Shown piece after piece: positions 33,903 through 45,492 of a DNA stretch of 64,000 bases (positions within the stretch are counted from its first letter, which is position 1; the number at the start of each line of letters is the position of its first letter). Origin of the DNA: Aliiruegeria sabulilitoris (GTDB taxonomy: Bacteria; Pseudomonadota; Alphaproteobacteria; Rhodobacterales; Rhodobacteraceae); assembly GCF_001558155.1 (NCBI RefSeq), contig NZ_LOAS01000015.1, positions 1 through 64,000 on the forward strand, given 5' to 3'. The position numbers and the translations under genes were made by a program. Under the pieces are notes generated by a model, which was not told the origin of the DNA, did no database searches, and saw only the letters and a program-made list of their open reading frames with translations.

Positions 33903-36235
33903 CAATCCGCGGTCAGAAGCGGCGGCTTGCGCGAGGAAAGCTGCGGCTTGCCCGGCTCATCGACCTGAAGCTTCAGCTCGCCATCCTCTACTGAGACCTT
34001 GACGATACCGCCTTTGGTAAGCTTGCCGAAGAGCAGCTCCTCGGCCAGCGGCTTCTTGATGTGCTCCTGAATGACCCGGCCGAGCGGGCGGGCACCCATC
34101 TTGTCGTCGTAGCCTCTTTCGGCTAGCCATTCCGCGGCTGGGGTGGTCAACTCGATGGTCACGTTGCGATCCATCAGCTGTGCCTCCAGCTGGAGAACAA
34201 ACTTCTCGACCACCTGCAGGATAACCTCCTTGCCCAGTGGCGCGAAGCTGACCACCGCGTCCAGCCGGTTGCGGAATTCCGGCGTGAAGGTGCGTTCGAT
34301 GGCGGCCGTATCCTCGCCCTCGCGCTTGTCGCGCCCGAAGCCGATTGCGGCCTTTGCCATGTCCGCGGCACCCGCGTTGGAGGTCATGATCAGGATCACG
34401 TTGCGGAAATCGACCGAGCGGCCGTTATGGTCCGTCAACGTGCCGTGATCCATCACCTGCAGCAGGATATTGAACACGTCCGGATGCGCCTTCTCGATCT
34501 CGTCGAGCAGCAACACGCAATGCGGATGCTGGTCCACGCCATCGGTCAGCAAGCCGCCCTGGTCGAAACCGACATAGCCCGGAGGCGCGCCGATCAGGCG
34601 GGAAACGGCGTGCTTCTCCATGTATTCCGACATGTCGAAGCGCAGAAGCTCCACGCCGAGCGTGTCGGCCAGTTGCTTGGCGACCTCCGTCTTACCCACG
34701 CCAGTCGGGCCGGCAAAAAGGTAGTTCCCGATAGGCTTCTCGGGTTCGCGCAGGCCAGCGCGGGCCAGCTTGATCGCAGCAGAAAGGGCTTCGATTGCGT
34801 TGTCCTGCCCGAAGACCACGCGCTTGAGCGTCTTCTCGAGATCACGAAGCACTTCGGCATCGTCCTTGGAGACGTTTTTGGCCGGAATCCGAGCGATCTT
34901 GGCAATCACCGCCTCGATCTCCTTGGTGCCGATTGTCTTGCGCCGCTTGCTCTCTGCCACCAGATGCTGGGCCGCGCCCGCTTCGTCGATCACGTCGATC
35001 GCCTTGTCTGGCAGTTTGCGGTCATTCATGTAGCGCGCCGACAGCTCTACGGCGGTCTTGATCGCATCGGCGGTGTACTTGATGTCGTGGTGTTCCTCGA
35101 AATAGGGCTTCAGGCCCTTCAGGATCTTGATGCTGTCGGCCACGGAAGGTTCGTTCACGTCGATCTTCTGGAAGCGACGGGAAAGCGCTCGGTCCTTTTC
35201 GAAGTGCTGGCGGTACTCCTTGTAGGTGGTGGACCCCATGCAGCGAAGCTTGCCGCCCTGAAGCGCGGGCTTCAGCAGGTTGGAGGCATCCATCGCGCCG
35301 CCAGAGGTGGCGCCCGCACCGATCACGGTATGGATCTCGTCGATGAAGAGCACAGCATCGGGGTGATCTTCCAATTCGGTGACCACGGCCTTGAGGCGCT
35401 CTTCGAAATCGCCGCGATATCGGGTGCCGGCCAGCAGAGCGCCCATGTCGAGCGAAAAGATCGTGGCGCCTGAGAGCACTTCCGGAGTCTCGCCGGCAAC
35501 GATCTTGCGCGCGAGGCCCTCGGCAATGGCCGTCTTGCCCACGCCGGGGTCGCCCACCAGCAACGGGTTGTTCTTGCGGCGGCGGCAAAGCACCTGAATG
35601 CAGCGCTCGACCTCGTTGTCGCGCCCGATCAAGGGGTCGACATCGCCCTTCTCCGCCTTCGCATTCAGATCGACGCAATATTTCGCCAGCGCAGATTCCT
35701 TGCCCTCTCCGCCATCGGGGCTGGAGGAGTCATGTTGGCTGGCTTCTTCTTCCATGTCGGCGCCCGTCACCGGACGGCTCTCGCCGAAGCCCGCGTTCTT
35801 GGCCACACCATGGGCGATGAAATTTACAGCATCATAGCGGGTCATGTCCTGCTCCTGCAGGAAATAGGCCGCGTTCGATTCGCGCTCGGCAAAGATGGCG
35901 ACCAGCACATTCGCGCCGGTAACCTCCGTCCGGCCGGAGGATTGAACATGAATCGCCGCCCGTTGGATCACCCGCTGGAAAGCCGCAGTCGGAACAGCTT
36001 CGGAGCCCTCCACCTCGGTGACGAGCGTCGACAGGTCTTCCTCGATGAACTCGGTCAGCTTGCCGCGAAGTTCTTCAAGATCAACGTCACAGGCCTGCAT
36101 GACCTTGGCTGCGTCGGGTTCGTCGAGCAGCGCCAGCAGCAGGTGTTCCAGCGTGGCAAGCTCGTGGCGGCGGGCATTGGCAAAGCCCAGGGCAGCGTGA
36201 ATTGCCTGCTCGAGAGTGTTCGAAAACGATGGCAC
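33902..36235 (-). CDS. clpA: ATP-dependent Clp protease ATP-binding subunit ClpA
   Basis: A 777-residue AAA+ unfoldase that feeds substrates to ClpP and, with the adaptor ClpS, degrades N-degron proteins. It has an N-terminal Clp repeat domain (1-145). The first AAA+ module has Walker [10 protein letters not shown] (228-236) and [16 protein letters not shown]. The second has [14 protein letters not shown], the pore motif GYVGFDQGG and Walker [14 protein letters not shown]. The IGF loop that docks on ClpP is present (AAIGFGRD). There is no ClpB-type middle domain. The start is GTG 36235 with AAAGGAG 8 bases upstream. clpS is not adjacent here. The M23 gene overlaps its stop. Confidence 0.96.
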   Translation of the reverse strand: MPSFSNTLEQAIHAALGFANARRHELATLEHLLLALLDEPDAAKVMQACDVDLEELRGKLTEFIEEDLSTLVTEVEGSEAVPTAAFQRVIQRAAIHVQSSGRTEVTGANVLVAIFAERESNAAYFLQEQDMTRYDAVNFIAHGVAKNAGFGESRPVTGADMEEEASQHDSSSPDGGEGKESALAKYCVDLNAKAEKGDVDPLIGRDNEVERCIQVLCRRRKNNPLLVGDPGVGKTAIAEGLARKIVAGETPEVLSGATIFSLDMGALLAGTRYRGDFEERLKAVVTELEDHPDAVLFIDEIHTVIGAGATSGGAMDASNLLKPALQGGKLRCMGSTTYKEYRQHFEKDRALSRRFQKIDVNEPSVADSIKILKGLKPYFEEHHDIKYTADAIKTAVELSARYMNDRKLPDKAIDVIDEAGAAQHLVAESKRRKTIGTKEIEAVIAKIARIPAKNVSKDDAEVLRDLEKTLKRVVFGQDNAIEALSAAIKLARAGLREPEKPIGNYLFAGPTGVGKTEVAKQLADTLGVELLRFDMSEYMEKHAVSRLIGAPPGYVGFDQGGLLTDGVDQHPHCVLLLDEIEKAHPDVFNILLQVMDHGTLTDHNGRSVDFRNVILIMTSNAGAADMAKAAIGFGRDKREGEDTAAIERTFTPEFRNRLDAVVSFAPLGKEVILQVVEKFVLQLEAQLMDRNVTIELTTPAAEWLAERGYDDKMGARPLGRVIQEHIKKPLAEELLFGKLTKGGIVKVSVEDGELKLQVDEPGKPQLSSRKPPLLTAD

Positions 36236-36713
36236 AGTTCGTGCTCCTTTTCCTGCGGGGCCTGCGTCGGGAGAGCCCGACGGCGAGAGTGGCCCGTTTG
36301 TCTTAAAGTTTGGTGGGCATTGCGGCGGCTTCAAGTGTTTTTTTCATCCGGGGCGCCACTGTGTTCCGCTGATGCACAAAAAGTGATCGAAAGGGGTCGT
36401 TGCCGATCCAGACCAATTCATTTCGAGTGCGTGCCAGGGACGCTGACGGCTCGGGCCTTTGACAGCTTTTGCTCGTTTTCTGATTGGTTGCATGGATTTC
36501 GCGCCTAACAATCTGGAATCGTTTGACGAATTGTGGCTGATTCTGCCAAGCGAAGCGCGGCGCCGCGAAGCGGCGCCACCGCCGTACGAGCTTTGCTCGG
36601 CGGCGCGCCACCCTCTGTGGGAAAAAACGACAGCCGCGTCATTGTGCACTTTCTTCGGGCAACGGGCGAACGGTTCGGGCCGGTTTGCACCTGATTCAGA
36701 AGGCCCTTTCGGG
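36236..36713. other. Intergenic region upstream of clpA
   Basis: 478 bp without a supported gene. It contains the clpA promoter region and, near 36550-36575, a GC-rich inverted segment (GGCGCCGCGAAGCGGCGCC). One frame on the plus strand runs through it into the antisense of gloB, but lacks homology and a ribosome binding site. Confidence 0.5.
36312..36337 (-). promoter_or_regulatory. Possible heat-shock (RpoH) promoter of clpA
   Basis: On the minus strand CTTGAA is followed after 12 bases by CCCACC, a partial match to the RpoH pattern CTTGAA and CCCCAT-like. It lies about 75 bases upstream of the clpA start. clpA is heat-inducible in many bacteria, which makes the site plausible, but the -10 half is weak. 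Confidence 0.25.
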
Positions 36714-37475
36714 TTAGAACGAGTCTTTTCGCCTGCGGATTTCGGCAAATGTCTCGGCATCTGTCGCCCCCGCCATTCCCAGCCCCCGCTTGACCTCCGG
36801 CGCGACCGCGCGAAGGAACGGGTTGGTAGCCAGTTCCAGCGAGAGCAGCGAAGGAACGGTTGGCTCGCCAGCCGCGCGGGCGCGGGCCACATCCTCCACA
36901 CGAGCGACCAGTGCGGCATTTCCCGGATCGACTGTTAGAGCAAAGGCGCCGTTCGCGGCCGTGTACTCATGTCCGGAATAGATCAGCGTGTCGGGCGGCA
37001 AGGCCGCGAGTTTGCTTAGCGAGGCCCACATCGTCGGCGCATCGCCCTCGAACAGGCGCCCGCATCCTAGCGCCATCAGGCTGTCGGCGGTAAATGCCGC
37101 GCCCGGGAAACAAAAAGCGATATGGCCGATCGTATGGCCTGAAACGTCCAATACCGTCCCGCTGATGCTGCCTACATCAACACTGTCGCCCTCTGCGACC
37201 GCCAGGTCGAGTGGGGGAAGGCGATGCGCATCTGCCGCTGCACCGACCACCCGGGCACCGGTTTCGGCGCGAAGCTCTTCCACCCCGTCGATATGGTCGT
37301 AATGGTGATGGGTGATGAGGATATCGGTCAGTTTCCAGCCGCGTTCGGCCAGCGCGGCCCGGATCGGGCCCGCATCCGGCACGTCCACCACCGCGGTTGC
37401 GCCGCTATCGGCGTCGTGCAGCAGGTAGGCATAATTGTCGGTCCGGCACGGGATCGTGACGATTTCCAGCGACAT
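36714..37475 (-). CDS. gloB: Hydroxyacylglutathione hydrolase (glyoxalase II)
   Basis: A 253-residue metallo-beta-lactamase-fold thioesterase that hydrolyses S-D-lactoylglutathione, completing methylglyoxal detoxification. The metal-binding THHHYDHIDGVEEL, the VSGHTIGHIAF strand, FTADSLMALGCGRLFEG and YSGHEYTAANGAFA are the glyoxalase II signatures. The C-terminal HAGH domain has TNPFLRAVAPEV. The start is ATG 37475. Divergent from the methyltransferase gene, 66 bp between starts, an arrangement frequent in Rhodobacteraceae. Confidence 0.94.
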   Translation of the reverse strand: MSLEIVTIPCRTDNYAYLLHDADSGATAVVDVPDAGPIRAALAERGWKLTDILITHHHYDHIDGVEELRAETGARVVGAAADAHRLPPLDLAVAEGDSVDVGSISGTVLDVSGHTIGHIAFCFPGAAFTADSLMALGCGRLFEGDAPTMWASLSKLAALPPDTLIYSGHEYTAANGAFALTVDPGNAALVARVEDVARARAAGEPTVPSLLSLELATNPFLRAVAPEVKRGLGMAGATDAETFAEIRRRKDSF

Positions 37476-37541
37476 GACGTTTCCTTTTCCTCGGGAGCCG
37501 GTATTGTGCCCACAGCGTGACAAGGGAGCAGTCCGGGCGCA

Positions 37542-38297
37542 ATGCATCTCGATGTGCTGGACCTAAGAAATTTCTACTACAAGACAAAACTGGGCCGCGT
37601 TGCCCAGCGGGCGATCCGTGACCAGGTGGTTGGTTTCTGGCCGCCTGAAGAAACGCGTGGCCGTACGGTCGCAGGCTTCGGCTTCGCGGTTCCCTTGCTG
37701 CGTCCCTATCTTGGCTCCGCGCGCAGGGTCATTGCCCTCATGCCGGGCCAGCAGGGGGTCATGCCCTGGCCGGCGGGTCAGCCGAATGTCTCCGTGCTTT
37801 GCGAGGAAATGCTCTGGCCGCTCGACACGGGCAGCGTCGACCGGCTCATTCTCATGCACGGGCTGGATACCTCCGAGCATGCCTCCGAAGTGCTGGAGGA
37901 ATGTCATCGCGTCCTCGGCCCCGGCGGGCGGGTGCTTTTCGTGGTGCCGAACCGCTCCGGTCTCTGGGCGCGACGGGATGCGACACCGTTCGGCTATGGC
38001 CGGCCCTATTCCACCGGCCAACTCGAAACGCAGCTCTTGCGGCACGGCTTCCAGCCCGAGCGGCATGTCACGGCGCTGTTCGGCCCACCTTCTGAAAAAC
38101 GCTTCTGGCTGCGCTCGTCGGGTATGCTGGAGAAGTTCGGCCGGCAGGTCTTCAGTTCGCTTGCGGGCGGGGTCTTCCTGACCGAGGCCTCCAAGCTGGT
38201 ACAGACGCCCGGCGGATCGCCGGTGAAGGATATCGTACGCGACCCGCTCAGGGTGCTGGATGCCGTCAACGCGCCTTCGGGTCCGAAGCCGGCCTGA
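37542..38297 (+). CDS. Class I SAM-dependent methyltransferase
   Basis: A 251-residue methyltransferase of unknown substrate. Residues about 40-140 form the SAM fold. The first strand is [12 protein letters not shown] (an altered glycine loop: GFGFA instead of D-x-G-x-G). The acidic end of strand two is weak ([10 protein letters not shown]). [44 protein letters not shown] is the later strand 4-5 region typical of Methyltransf_11. It lacks a signal peptide and starts at ATG 37542. Divergent from gloB; a functional link to glyoxalase is not established. Confidence 0.8.
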   Translation: MHLDVLDLRNFYYKTKLGRVAQRAIRDQVVGFWPPEETRGRTVAGFGFAVPLLRPYLGSARRVIALMPGQQGVMPWPAGQPNVSVLCEEMLWPLDTGSVDRLILMHGLDTSEHASEVLEECHRVLGPGGRVLFVVPNRSGLWARRDATPFGYGRPYSTGQLETQLLRHGFQPERHVTALFGPPSEKRFWLRSSGMLEKFGRQVFSSLAGGVFLTEASKLVQTPGGSPVKDIVRDPLRVLDAVNAPSGPKPA

Positions 38298-38719
38298 TCT
38301 CGCAGCAAGAACCACGGGAGGTGATTCTGTCGGGTTGGGCGTGTCGTCTCAAGAATCGTTCTAAAAGTCGTCGATATCCGGCCTTGCCCCGGCGGCAGCG
38401 ATTCTCCGGACAATCTGCCGCGGAAATTTTCCGGCTCAAGCAAATGCCGCGTTGCGGCATTCAATGTATGCAATTGCACACCGAAAACGGTTGCTTTGGG
38501 CGCTAACGACAGCTTCAAACCGCATTATGGAACACTTCGGTTGGAAGTTCCTTTCACCGGGTAGGTTTGCGCAAGGATCTTGCGTGCTCCAAGAGAGTTG
38601 CGGGGGGCAGACGGGTCTGTTACATCGCTTTTCGACTTATGGGGGGAACAGTCGTTTCCACCGGAACAAATTGTGTCCGGGGGCTTGAGCCCGGATGCAT
38701 CAACAGCAGAGGGGTGGAC
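38298..38719. other. Long intergenic region upstream of the ATP synthase operon
   Basis: 422 bp without a supported gene, expected to contain the atp operon promoter and leader. A perfect hairpin, AATGCCGC-GTT-GCGGCATT (38443-38461), is present and has no T-run, so it is not a standard terminator. I could not assign -35/-10 boxes with confidence. Confidence 0.5.
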
Positions 38720-39280
38720 GTGTCAGAAACGGCTTCGATTTCCTCCAGCATCGCCGGACGCTACGCGCTCGCGGTGTTCGAACTAGCCAAGGACGAGGGC
38801 AAGCTAGCCGCCCTCGAAGCCGATACCGACGCCTTGTCGGCCGCGGTTGATGCCTCGGAAGACCTGCGGGCGATGGTCGGTTCCCCGATCTATTCCCGCG
38901 ACCAGCAGACGGCCGCGATTACGGCCGTTGCCGAGGCCATGGGCCTCGACGGCACCACCAAGAATACGCTCGCGCTGATGGCGTCCAAACGCCGCCTTTT
39001 CGTGCTGCCGCAATTGCTGGCCGCCCTGAGCGCGATGATCGCCGAAGAGAAGGGCGAAGTCACCGCCGAGGTGACCTCCGCGACCGCGCTGAACGAAGCA
39101 CAGGCCGGCGCCGTCGCCGAGATGTTGAAGTCCCGCTTCGGCAAGGACATCAAGCTGAATTCCACCGTCGATGAAAGCCTCATTGGCGGTCTTATTGTCA
39201 AAGTGGGCTCCAAGATGATCGATACGTCGGTCCGTGCGAAGCTCGCTTCTCTCCAGAACGCTATGAAAGAGGTCGGGTAA
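38720..39280 (+). CDS. atpH: F1F0 ATP synthase subunit delta
   Basis: A 186-residue peripheral-stalk subunit that links F1 to the b subunits. Typical features are [21 protein letters not shown] at the N-terminus and the C-terminal [26 protein letters not shown] motif. The start is GTG 38720 with GAGGGG about 6 bases upstream; a GTG two codons earlier is possible. It is the first gene of atpHAGDC. The stop overlaps the atpA start by one base (TAATG). F0 genes are not here, as usual for alphaproteobacteria, which keep F0 in a separate operon. Confidence 0.96.
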   Translation: MSETASISSSIAGRYALAVFELAKDEGKLAALEADTDALSAAVDASEDLRAMVGSPIYSRDQQTAAITAVAEAMGLDGTTKNTLALMASKRRLFVLPQLLAALSAMIAEEKGEVTAEVTSATALNEAQAGAVAEMLKSRFGKDIKLNSTVDESLIGGLIVKVGSKMIDTSVRAKLASLQNAMKEVG

Positions 39281-40818
39281 TGGCATTGCAAGCTGCGGAA
39301 ATCTCCGCGATCCTCAAGGACCAGATCAAGAACTTCGGACAGGAAGCCGAAGTCGCCGAAGTCGGTCAGGTGCTGTCGGTTGGTGACGGTATTGCCCGCG
39401 TTCACGGTCTGGACAACATTCAGGCCGGCGAGATGGTCGAATTCCCCGGCGGTATCCGGGGCATGGCGCTGAACCTCGAAGTCGACAACGTCGGTATCGT
39501 CATCTTCGGTTCGGACCGCGACATCAAGGAAGGCGACACCGTCAAGCGGACCAAGGCCATCGTGGACGTTCCGGTCGGCGACAACCTGCTCGGCCGCGTG
39601 GTTGATGGTCTCGGCGCGCCGATCGACGGCAAGGGCCCGATCGAGGCCGCCGAGCGTCGCGTTGCCGACGTGAAGGCTCCCGGCATCATCCCGCGTAAAT
39701 CGGTGCACGAGCCGATGGCGACCGGCCTCAAATCCGTGGACGCCATGATCCCGATCGGCCGTGGCCAGCGGGAACTGATCATCGGTGACCGCCAGACCGG
39801 CAAGACCGCCGTGGCGCTCGACACGATCCTGAACCAGAAGGCCTATAACGACGCCGCTGGAGACGACGAGTCCAAGAAGCTTTACTGCATCTACGTGGCT
39901 GTCGGTCAGAAGCGTTCGACCGTTGCTCAGCTGGTGAAGAAGCTCGAAGAGACGGGAGCCATCGAATACACCACCATCGTGGCCGCGACCGCTTCCGACC
40001 CGGCGCCGATGCAGTTCCTCGCTCCTTACTCCGCCACCGCAATGGCCGAGTATTACCGCGACAACGGCCGCCACGCTCTGATCATCTATGATGACCTGTC
40101 CAAGCAGGCCGTCTCCTATCGCCAGATGTCGCTGCTGCTGCGCCGCCCGCCGGGGCGTGAAGCCTACCCGGGTGACGTTTTCTACCTGCACTCCCGCCTG
40201 CTGGAGCGTTCGGCCAAGCTGAACGAGGATAACGGTTCCGGCTCGCTCACCGCGCTGCCGATCATCGAAACTCAGGGCGGCGACGTGTCGGCCTTTATTC
40301 CGACCAACGTGATCTCGATCACCGACGGCCAGATCTTCCTGGAAACCGAGCTGTTCTACCAGGGCATCCGCCCGGCCGTGAACACCGGTCTGTCGGTGTC
40401 GCGCGTGGGCTCCTCGGCCCAGACCAACGCGATGAAGTCGGTCGCCGGCCCGGTGAAGCTGGAGCTTGCGCAGTATCGCGAGATGGCCGCCTTCGCCCAG
40501 TTCGGCTCCGATCTCGACGCCTCCACTCAGCAGCTGCTGAACCGTGGTGCACGCCTGACCGAACTGATGAAGCAGCCGCAGTACTCGCCGCTGACCAACG
40601 CGGAGATCGTCCTGGTCATCTATGCCGGCGTGAACGGCTACCTCGACAAGATCGCCGTCGCCGATGTCAGCCGCTTCGAAGCCGGTCTGCTGAACTTCGT
40701 CCGTGGCAAGCATGCCGACCTGCTTGATTGGATCACCAAAGAAGATCCGAAGATCAAGGGCGAGGCGTCCGACCGCATCAAGGCCGTGGTGGAAGAGTAC
40801 GCCAAGGGCTTCGCGTAA
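39280..40818 (+). CDS. atpA: F1F0 ATP synthase subunit alpha
   Basis: A 512-residue regulatory nucleotide-binding subunit of F1. It has the N-terminal beta-barrel (VADGIARV-like [15 protein letters not shown]), Walker [10 protein letters not shown] around residue 170, the Walker B-type [13 protein letters not shown], and the arginine finger region [17 protein letters not shown]. The length matches the family. Translation is coupled to atpH through a one-base overlap; the next gene, atpG, follows after 14 bases. Confidence 0.98.
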   Translation: MALQAAEISAILKDQIKNFGQEAEVAEVGQVLSVGDGIARVHGLDNIQAGEMVEFPGGIRGMALNLEVDNVGIVIFGSDRDIKEGDTVKRTKAIVDVPVGDNLLGRVVDGLGAPIDGKGPIEAAERRVADVKAPGIIPRKSVHEPMATGLKSVDAMIPIGRGQRELIIGDRQTGKTAVALDTILNQKAYNDAAGDDESKKLYCIYVAVGQKRSTVAQLVKKLEETGAIEYTTIVAATASDPAPMQFLAPYSATAMAEYYRDNGRHALIIYDDLSKQAVSYRQMSLLLRRPPGREAYPGDVFYLHSRLLERSAKLNEDNGSGSLTALPIIETQGGDVSAFIPTNVISITDGQIFLETELFYQGIRPAVNTGLSVSRVGSSAQTNAMKSVAGPVKLELAQYREMAAFAQFGSDLDASTQQLLNRGARLTELMKQPQYSPLTNAEIVLVIYAGVNGYLDKIAVADVSRFEAGLLNFVRGKHADLLDWITKEDPKIKGEASDRIKAVVEEYAKGFA

Positions 40819-40832
40819 GCGAGGAATGGTAG

Positions 40833-41711
40833 ATGCCCAGCCTTAAGGACCTCAAAAACCGGATCGATAGCGTCAAGTCGACGCGAAAGATCACCAAGGC
40901 CATGCAGATGGTGGCCGCCGCGAAACTGCGGCGGGCCCAGGATGCGGCCGAGAGCGCCCGGCCTTACGCCGAGCGCATGGAGGCCGTCATGTCCGGCCTC
41001 GCCGCCTCCGTTGGCGGCAACGACGGCGCGCCCCGGCTTATTGCCGGGACGGGCAGCGACCAGGTGCATATGCTGGTCGTGATGACCTCGGAGCGCGGAC
41101 TCTGCGGCGGTTTCAACTCCACGATCGTCAAGGCCGCACGGCTGAAGATCGAAGAGCTCAAGGCCGCCGGCAAGACGGTGAAGATCCTCACCGTCGGCAA
41201 GAAGGGCCGTGAGCAGCTCAAGCGTGATTACAGGAGCCTCTTTGTCGATCACGTCGACATGAGCGAAGTGAAGAAGGTCGGTTACGGGAATGCCTCGGCT
41301 ATCGCCAAGGACCTCATGGACCGTTACGACGCCGGCGAGTTCGACGTCTGCACGATCTTCTACAACAAGTTCATCTCGGTGATCTCCCAGGAGCCGACGG
41401 TCAAACAGATCATCCCCGCAACGTTCGAGGCGCCCGAAGAGGGTGCCGAGGCGGGCGCGCTCTACGATTATGAGCCCAGCGAAGAGGGTGTCCTGGCCGA
41501 CCTGCTGCCCCGCGGCGTGTCGACCCAGATCTTTACCGCCCTGCTGGAAAACGGCGCCTCGGAAGAGGGCGCGCGGATGTCCGCGATGGATAACGCCACG
41601 CGCAATGCCGGCGAGATGATCGACAAGCTGACGATCGAGTACAACCGCTCGCGTCAGGCCGTCATCACCAACGAGCTTATCGAAATCATTTCGGGCGCCG
41701 AGGCGCTCTGA
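40833..41711 (+). CDS. atpG: F1F0 ATP synthase subunit gamma
   Basis: A 292-residue central rotor shaft. The N-terminal helix [35 protein letters not shown] and the C-terminal helix [46 protein letters not shown], which together form the coiled-coil axle, are conserved. So is the [10 protein letters not shown] segment of the globular part. Third gene of the operon, with 14 and 21 bases to its neighbours. Confidence 0.98.
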   Translation: MPSLKDLKNRIDSVKSTRKITKAMQMVAAAKLRRAQDAAESARPYAERMEAVMSGLAASVGGNDGAPRLIAGTGSDQVHMLVVMTSERGLCGGFNSTIVKAARLKIEELKAAGKTVKILTVGKKGREQLKRDYRSLFVDHVDMSEVKKVGYGNASAIAKDLMDRYDAGEFDVCTIFYNKFISVISQEPTVKQIIPATFEAPEEGAEAGALYDYEPSEEGVLADLLPRGVSTQIFTALLENGASEEGARMSAMDNATRNAGEMIDKLTIEYNRSRQAVITNELIEIISGAEAL

Positions 41712-41729
41712 GAAACTGGAGACACATAG

Positions 41730-43154
<1,425 letters not shown>

Positions 43155-43163
43155 GGAGGGCTT

Positions 43164-43568
43164 ATGGCCAACACGATGCAGTTCGATCTGGTAAGCCCGG
43201 AAAAGCGGCTCGCGTCGCTTGAGGCCACCCAGGTCCAGATTCCGGCCGCCGAAGGCGATATGACGGCGATGCCCGACCACGCGCCGGTCATCGTCACGCT
43301 GCGCCCCGGCTTGCTGAAGGCAACCGGGGTTGACGGAACCGTCACCCAGTATGCGGTGACCGGCGGTTTCGCCGAGATCAACGCCGATTCAGCGTCGGTT
43401 CTCGCCGAATTTGCCACTGTCGGAGACGGACAGGGCACGGCTCGGGCGGCTCTGGAGGGCTTTCTCGAAGAGGCCCGCAAACGTGCCGGAGAGGCGCAGG
43501 GTGAAAGCAAGGACGTGGCGGAGAAATTCGTTGCCGACCTCGTGCACCTGCTGGAGGCGATGGAGTAA
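43164..43568 (+). CDS. atpC: F1F0 ATP synthase subunit epsilon
   Basis: A 134-residue rotor-base subunit that modulates ATP hydrolysis. The N-terminal beta-sandwich contains [43 protein letters not shown], the family core. The C-terminal part has the shortened helices common in alphaproteobacteria. AAGGAGG precedes ATG 43164. Last gene of atpHAGDC, followed by a strong terminator. Confidence 0.96.
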   Translation: MANTMQFDLVSPEKRLASLEATQVQIPAAEGDMTAMPDHAPVIVTLRPGLLKATGVDGTVTQYAVTGGFAEINADSASVLAEFATVGDGQGTARAALEGFLEEARKRAGEAQGESKDVAEKFVADLVHLLEAME

Positions 43569-43595
43569 TCCACGCTGTCCAAGCCATCGATCAAG

Positions 43596-43625
43596 AGCCC
43601 CGCGTTTTACAACGCGGGGCTTTTT
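43596..43625 (+). terminator. Rho-independent terminator of atpHAGDC
   Basis: An eleven-pair stem (AGCCCCGCGTT with AACGCGGGGCT, TTAC loop) runs directly into TTTTT, 28 bases after the atpC stop. Confidence 0.95.
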
Positions 43626-43701
43626 CGTTGGCGCAATCCAGACTTCATTCGACCGGATTCCAATCTCCGAGGGCGGCTTGCCCGCACGCTCTTGCGGTCG
43701 T

Positions 43702-43796
43702 TCCCCCAAGGATATTTGTTGAGAGATGATGGATTTCGCCCTCGCCCTTCATCTTTCCCGATAACACCCCGGCCAGAGGCACGATCCGCAGAGTCG
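43702..43796. repeat. Dispersed intergenic repeat, two copies in inverted order (B and C)
   Basis: Copy B (43749-43796) begins TCATCTTTCCCGATAACA and ends with AGGCACGATCCGCAG, like copy A at 27351. A more diverged copy C lies inverted at 43702-43732 (CAAGGATATTTGTTGAGAG, then ATGATGG). The two face each other across about 16 bases, in the convergent space between atpC and ybgC. Confidence 0.5.
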
Positions 43797-44097
43797 CTCA
43801 AGCGGGCGGAAAGGCGACGAGGCGTTTTGCCTGAAACACTTCGTTGATGTTCCGATATGCAGCTGGCGCGGTTTGAGGAAAAAGTTTCGCCCCGCGCAGC
43901 AGATGCGCGGGGCGAGGGTGAAAGGGGATGTTCCACCCAGCCATTGGGACAGGCTTGGGCATCTTATCGGCAGCTAGGCCCCTTCTCGCCAGCCGCGAAA
44001 TTCAGAAGCAGGGTCGGGCGTGTTTTCTTCACAACACCCCAACCGGGCCGGGTCGCATTCCAAAGCCCATCGTCCCGAACGTAGCGCCGTTTCCTGG
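43797..44097. other. Convergent spacer between repeats and ybgC
   Basis: About 300 bp with no supported gene. Apart from the hairpin at 43888-43914 (listed separately as a terminator) I see nothing structured here. Confidence 0.5.
43876..43914 (-). terminator. Likely terminator for ybgC (minus strand)
   Basis: A perfect 11-pair stem (CGCCCCGCGCA with TGCGCGGGGCG, five-base loop, 43888-43914). Read on the minus strand it is followed by AAACTTTTTCC. It lies about 180 bases after the ybgC stop, so ybgC would have a long 3' untranslated region. Confidence 0.55.
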
Positions 44098-44502
44098 CTA
44101 GTCTTTTTCCGCAAATGTCATGAGCGCGCGGATATCCACGGGCAGGCGTTGCGGTCTGCCCTCAAGGTTCATGACCGCAACGGTGACCCGCGCGGTAAAC
44201 AGAACCCTGCTGTCGCACAGCACCTTCTGATCCATTACGAAACGGGCGCCGCCGATCTCCGATAGCCGGGTTTCGACGATCAGAATGTCGTCCATGCGCG
44301 CCGGCGACAGGTAATCGGCCTCCACGCGGCGCACGGCAAAGACGAGACCGTGCTGCTCCTTGAGGGTGTTCTGGTCGACCCCGATCTCGCGCACCCATTC
44401 GGACCGGCCGCGCTCGATGAATTTCAGGTAATTGGCATAGTAGACAATCCCCGCCATATCGGTGTCTTCGTAATAGACGCGTAACTGGTGAAGATGGGGC
44501 AT
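44098..44502 (-). CDS. ybgC: Acyl-CoA thioesterase YbgC
   Basis: A 134-residue hot-dog-fold thioesterase of the 4-hydroxybenzoyl-CoA thioesterase type. The signature YYEDTDMAGIVYYANYLKFIERGRSEW contains the catalytic Asp (residue 15 region). VEADYLSPARMDDIL and QKVLCDSRVLFTARVTVAVM follow. YbgC is usually the first gene of the tol-pal cluster; here the sequence downstream is a repeat-rich spacer and the atp terminator, so the tol genes must be elsewhere or absent. It has its own likely terminator. Confidence 0.93.
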   Translation of the reverse strand: MPHLHQLRVYYEDTDMAGIVYYANYLKFIERGRSEWVREIGVDQNTLKEQHGLVFAVRRVEADYLSPARMDDILIVETRLSEIGGARFVMDQKVLCDSRVLFTARVTVAVMNLEGRPQRLPVDIRALMTFAEKD

Positions 44503-44667
44503 TCTGCTGATCCGGTTCTTGTCGGAAGGGTGCTAGGTTGGACACGGCCGCGCGGAAAGTCCGTGCAGCTGGATCCTGTCCGGACAGTCCCTGCAATTCA
44601 AGGCAGTACCGACAAGTCCGAAAAGGTCGCGCAGCCGCTTCTCGTGAGATTCCGTGGCTGGCGCCCG

Positions 44668-45294
44668 TCAGCTGGTGGCGCCGAGCCGCGCGGCCAGTCG
44701 GAGCGCGTGGCTCGCGTCGCTGGCGGCTTCGGGCATGACAGGATCATAAGCGGCGCGGATCACGCCGGCAATTTCGGGATGCAGGACGACATGGCCTTCG
44801 GGCGTGAGCGCGAGCGGGGAGCGTTCGGTGAAGGCACGGTCGGACCAGAGTAGGAGGGATTGGGCCATCTGCGACAGGGCGAGATCCTCGGCGGGCAGTT
44901 CCGAGAGTTCGGACTCCATCCGCAGAAACAGAAAACAGGCCCGGATGGCGCCATTCTTTTCGAAGCGGAACATGCGGTACTGGTTGGCTTTTGCCGCGAC
45001 CAGCCGCTCAACAAGGGGGGGCAGTTCGGGCACGAGGCGGTCGAGATCGGGGACCTGCAGAAGCTCTTCCCATTCCCGGAAGAAAAAGATCATCAGGTTG
45101 GCGCCCATCTCCGGGTCCGTTTCGGCCATCTTGTGGCCGGCCAGCGTGACAACGGCTTCGCAGGCGCCCTTGACGGTCGATAGGGTGGCATCGTCAACAC
45201 CGAAGACGATGGGAACGATCGGCCGCGACCAGCGCGCGAAACTGTAGCTTTCGTCGGAACGGGTAAAGAGCTTTTCGACCTGTTCTGGCGTCAT
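44668..45294 (-). CDS. Conserved hypothetical protein
   Basis: A 208-residue soluble protein, mostly alpha-helical by appearance, that I do not recognise. It has no signal peptide or membrane segment. Conserved-looking patches are FARWSRPIVPIVFGVDDATL near the N-terminus, MIFFFREWEELLQVPDLDRLVPELPPLVERL in the middle, and NQYRMFRFEKNGAIRACFLFLRM. The ATG at 45294 is preferred over an upstream frame. It lies between gcvP and ybgC on the same strand with spacers of 165-200 bp, so it is probably transcribed alone. Confidence 0.65.
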   Translation of the reverse strand: MTPEQVEKLFTRSDESYSFARWSRPIVPIVFGVDDATLSTVKGACEAVVTLAGHKMAETDPEMGANLMIFFFREWEELLQVPDLDRLVPELPPLVERLVAAKANQYRMFRFEKNGAIRACFLFLRMESELSELPAEDLALSQMAQSLLLWSDRAFTERSPLALTPEGHVVLHPEIAGVIRAAYDPVMPEAASDASHALRLAARLGATS

Positions 45295-45431
45295 GATCGC
45301 CCCCTTGGTTGATCTGGTGTCGCGGCGTGGACAGCGTCTGCCCGGCTGCGAGAGGTAAATCATGCGGCGCCCGGTTCCAACGGATTTTCTTTGGCTTGGA
45401 TCGTTGGGAAAGAGCGGGCTCCCGACCGTCA

Positions 45432-45486
45432 GGGAAGCATCGCAGATGCTCCCCCTCCCGTCGGGCGTGGCACGCCTTCGGCGTGC
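45432..45486 (-). terminator. Twin hairpins downstream of gcvP
   Basis: Two hairpins lie within 60 bases after the gcvP stop: GCACGCC-TTC-GGCGTGC (45470-45486, perfect) and a nine-pair stem around AGCATC-GCA-GATGCT (45432-45453, one mismatch). Neither is followed by a clear T-run, so intrinsic termination is uncertain. They may instead protect the mRNA 3' end. Confidence 0.35.
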
Positions 45487-45492
45487 GGGGGC

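Noticed and set aside
36459-36938. A 159-codon frame upstream of clpA running into gloB antisense
   Set aside because: The second half is antisense to gloB, the first half is the clpA promoter region; no start signal.
38890-40713. A 607-codon open frame antisense to atpH and atpA
   Set aside because: The same explanation holds: the sense frames are canonical ATP synthase subunits. The antisense product is low in recognisable structure and rich in His, Gly and Arg.
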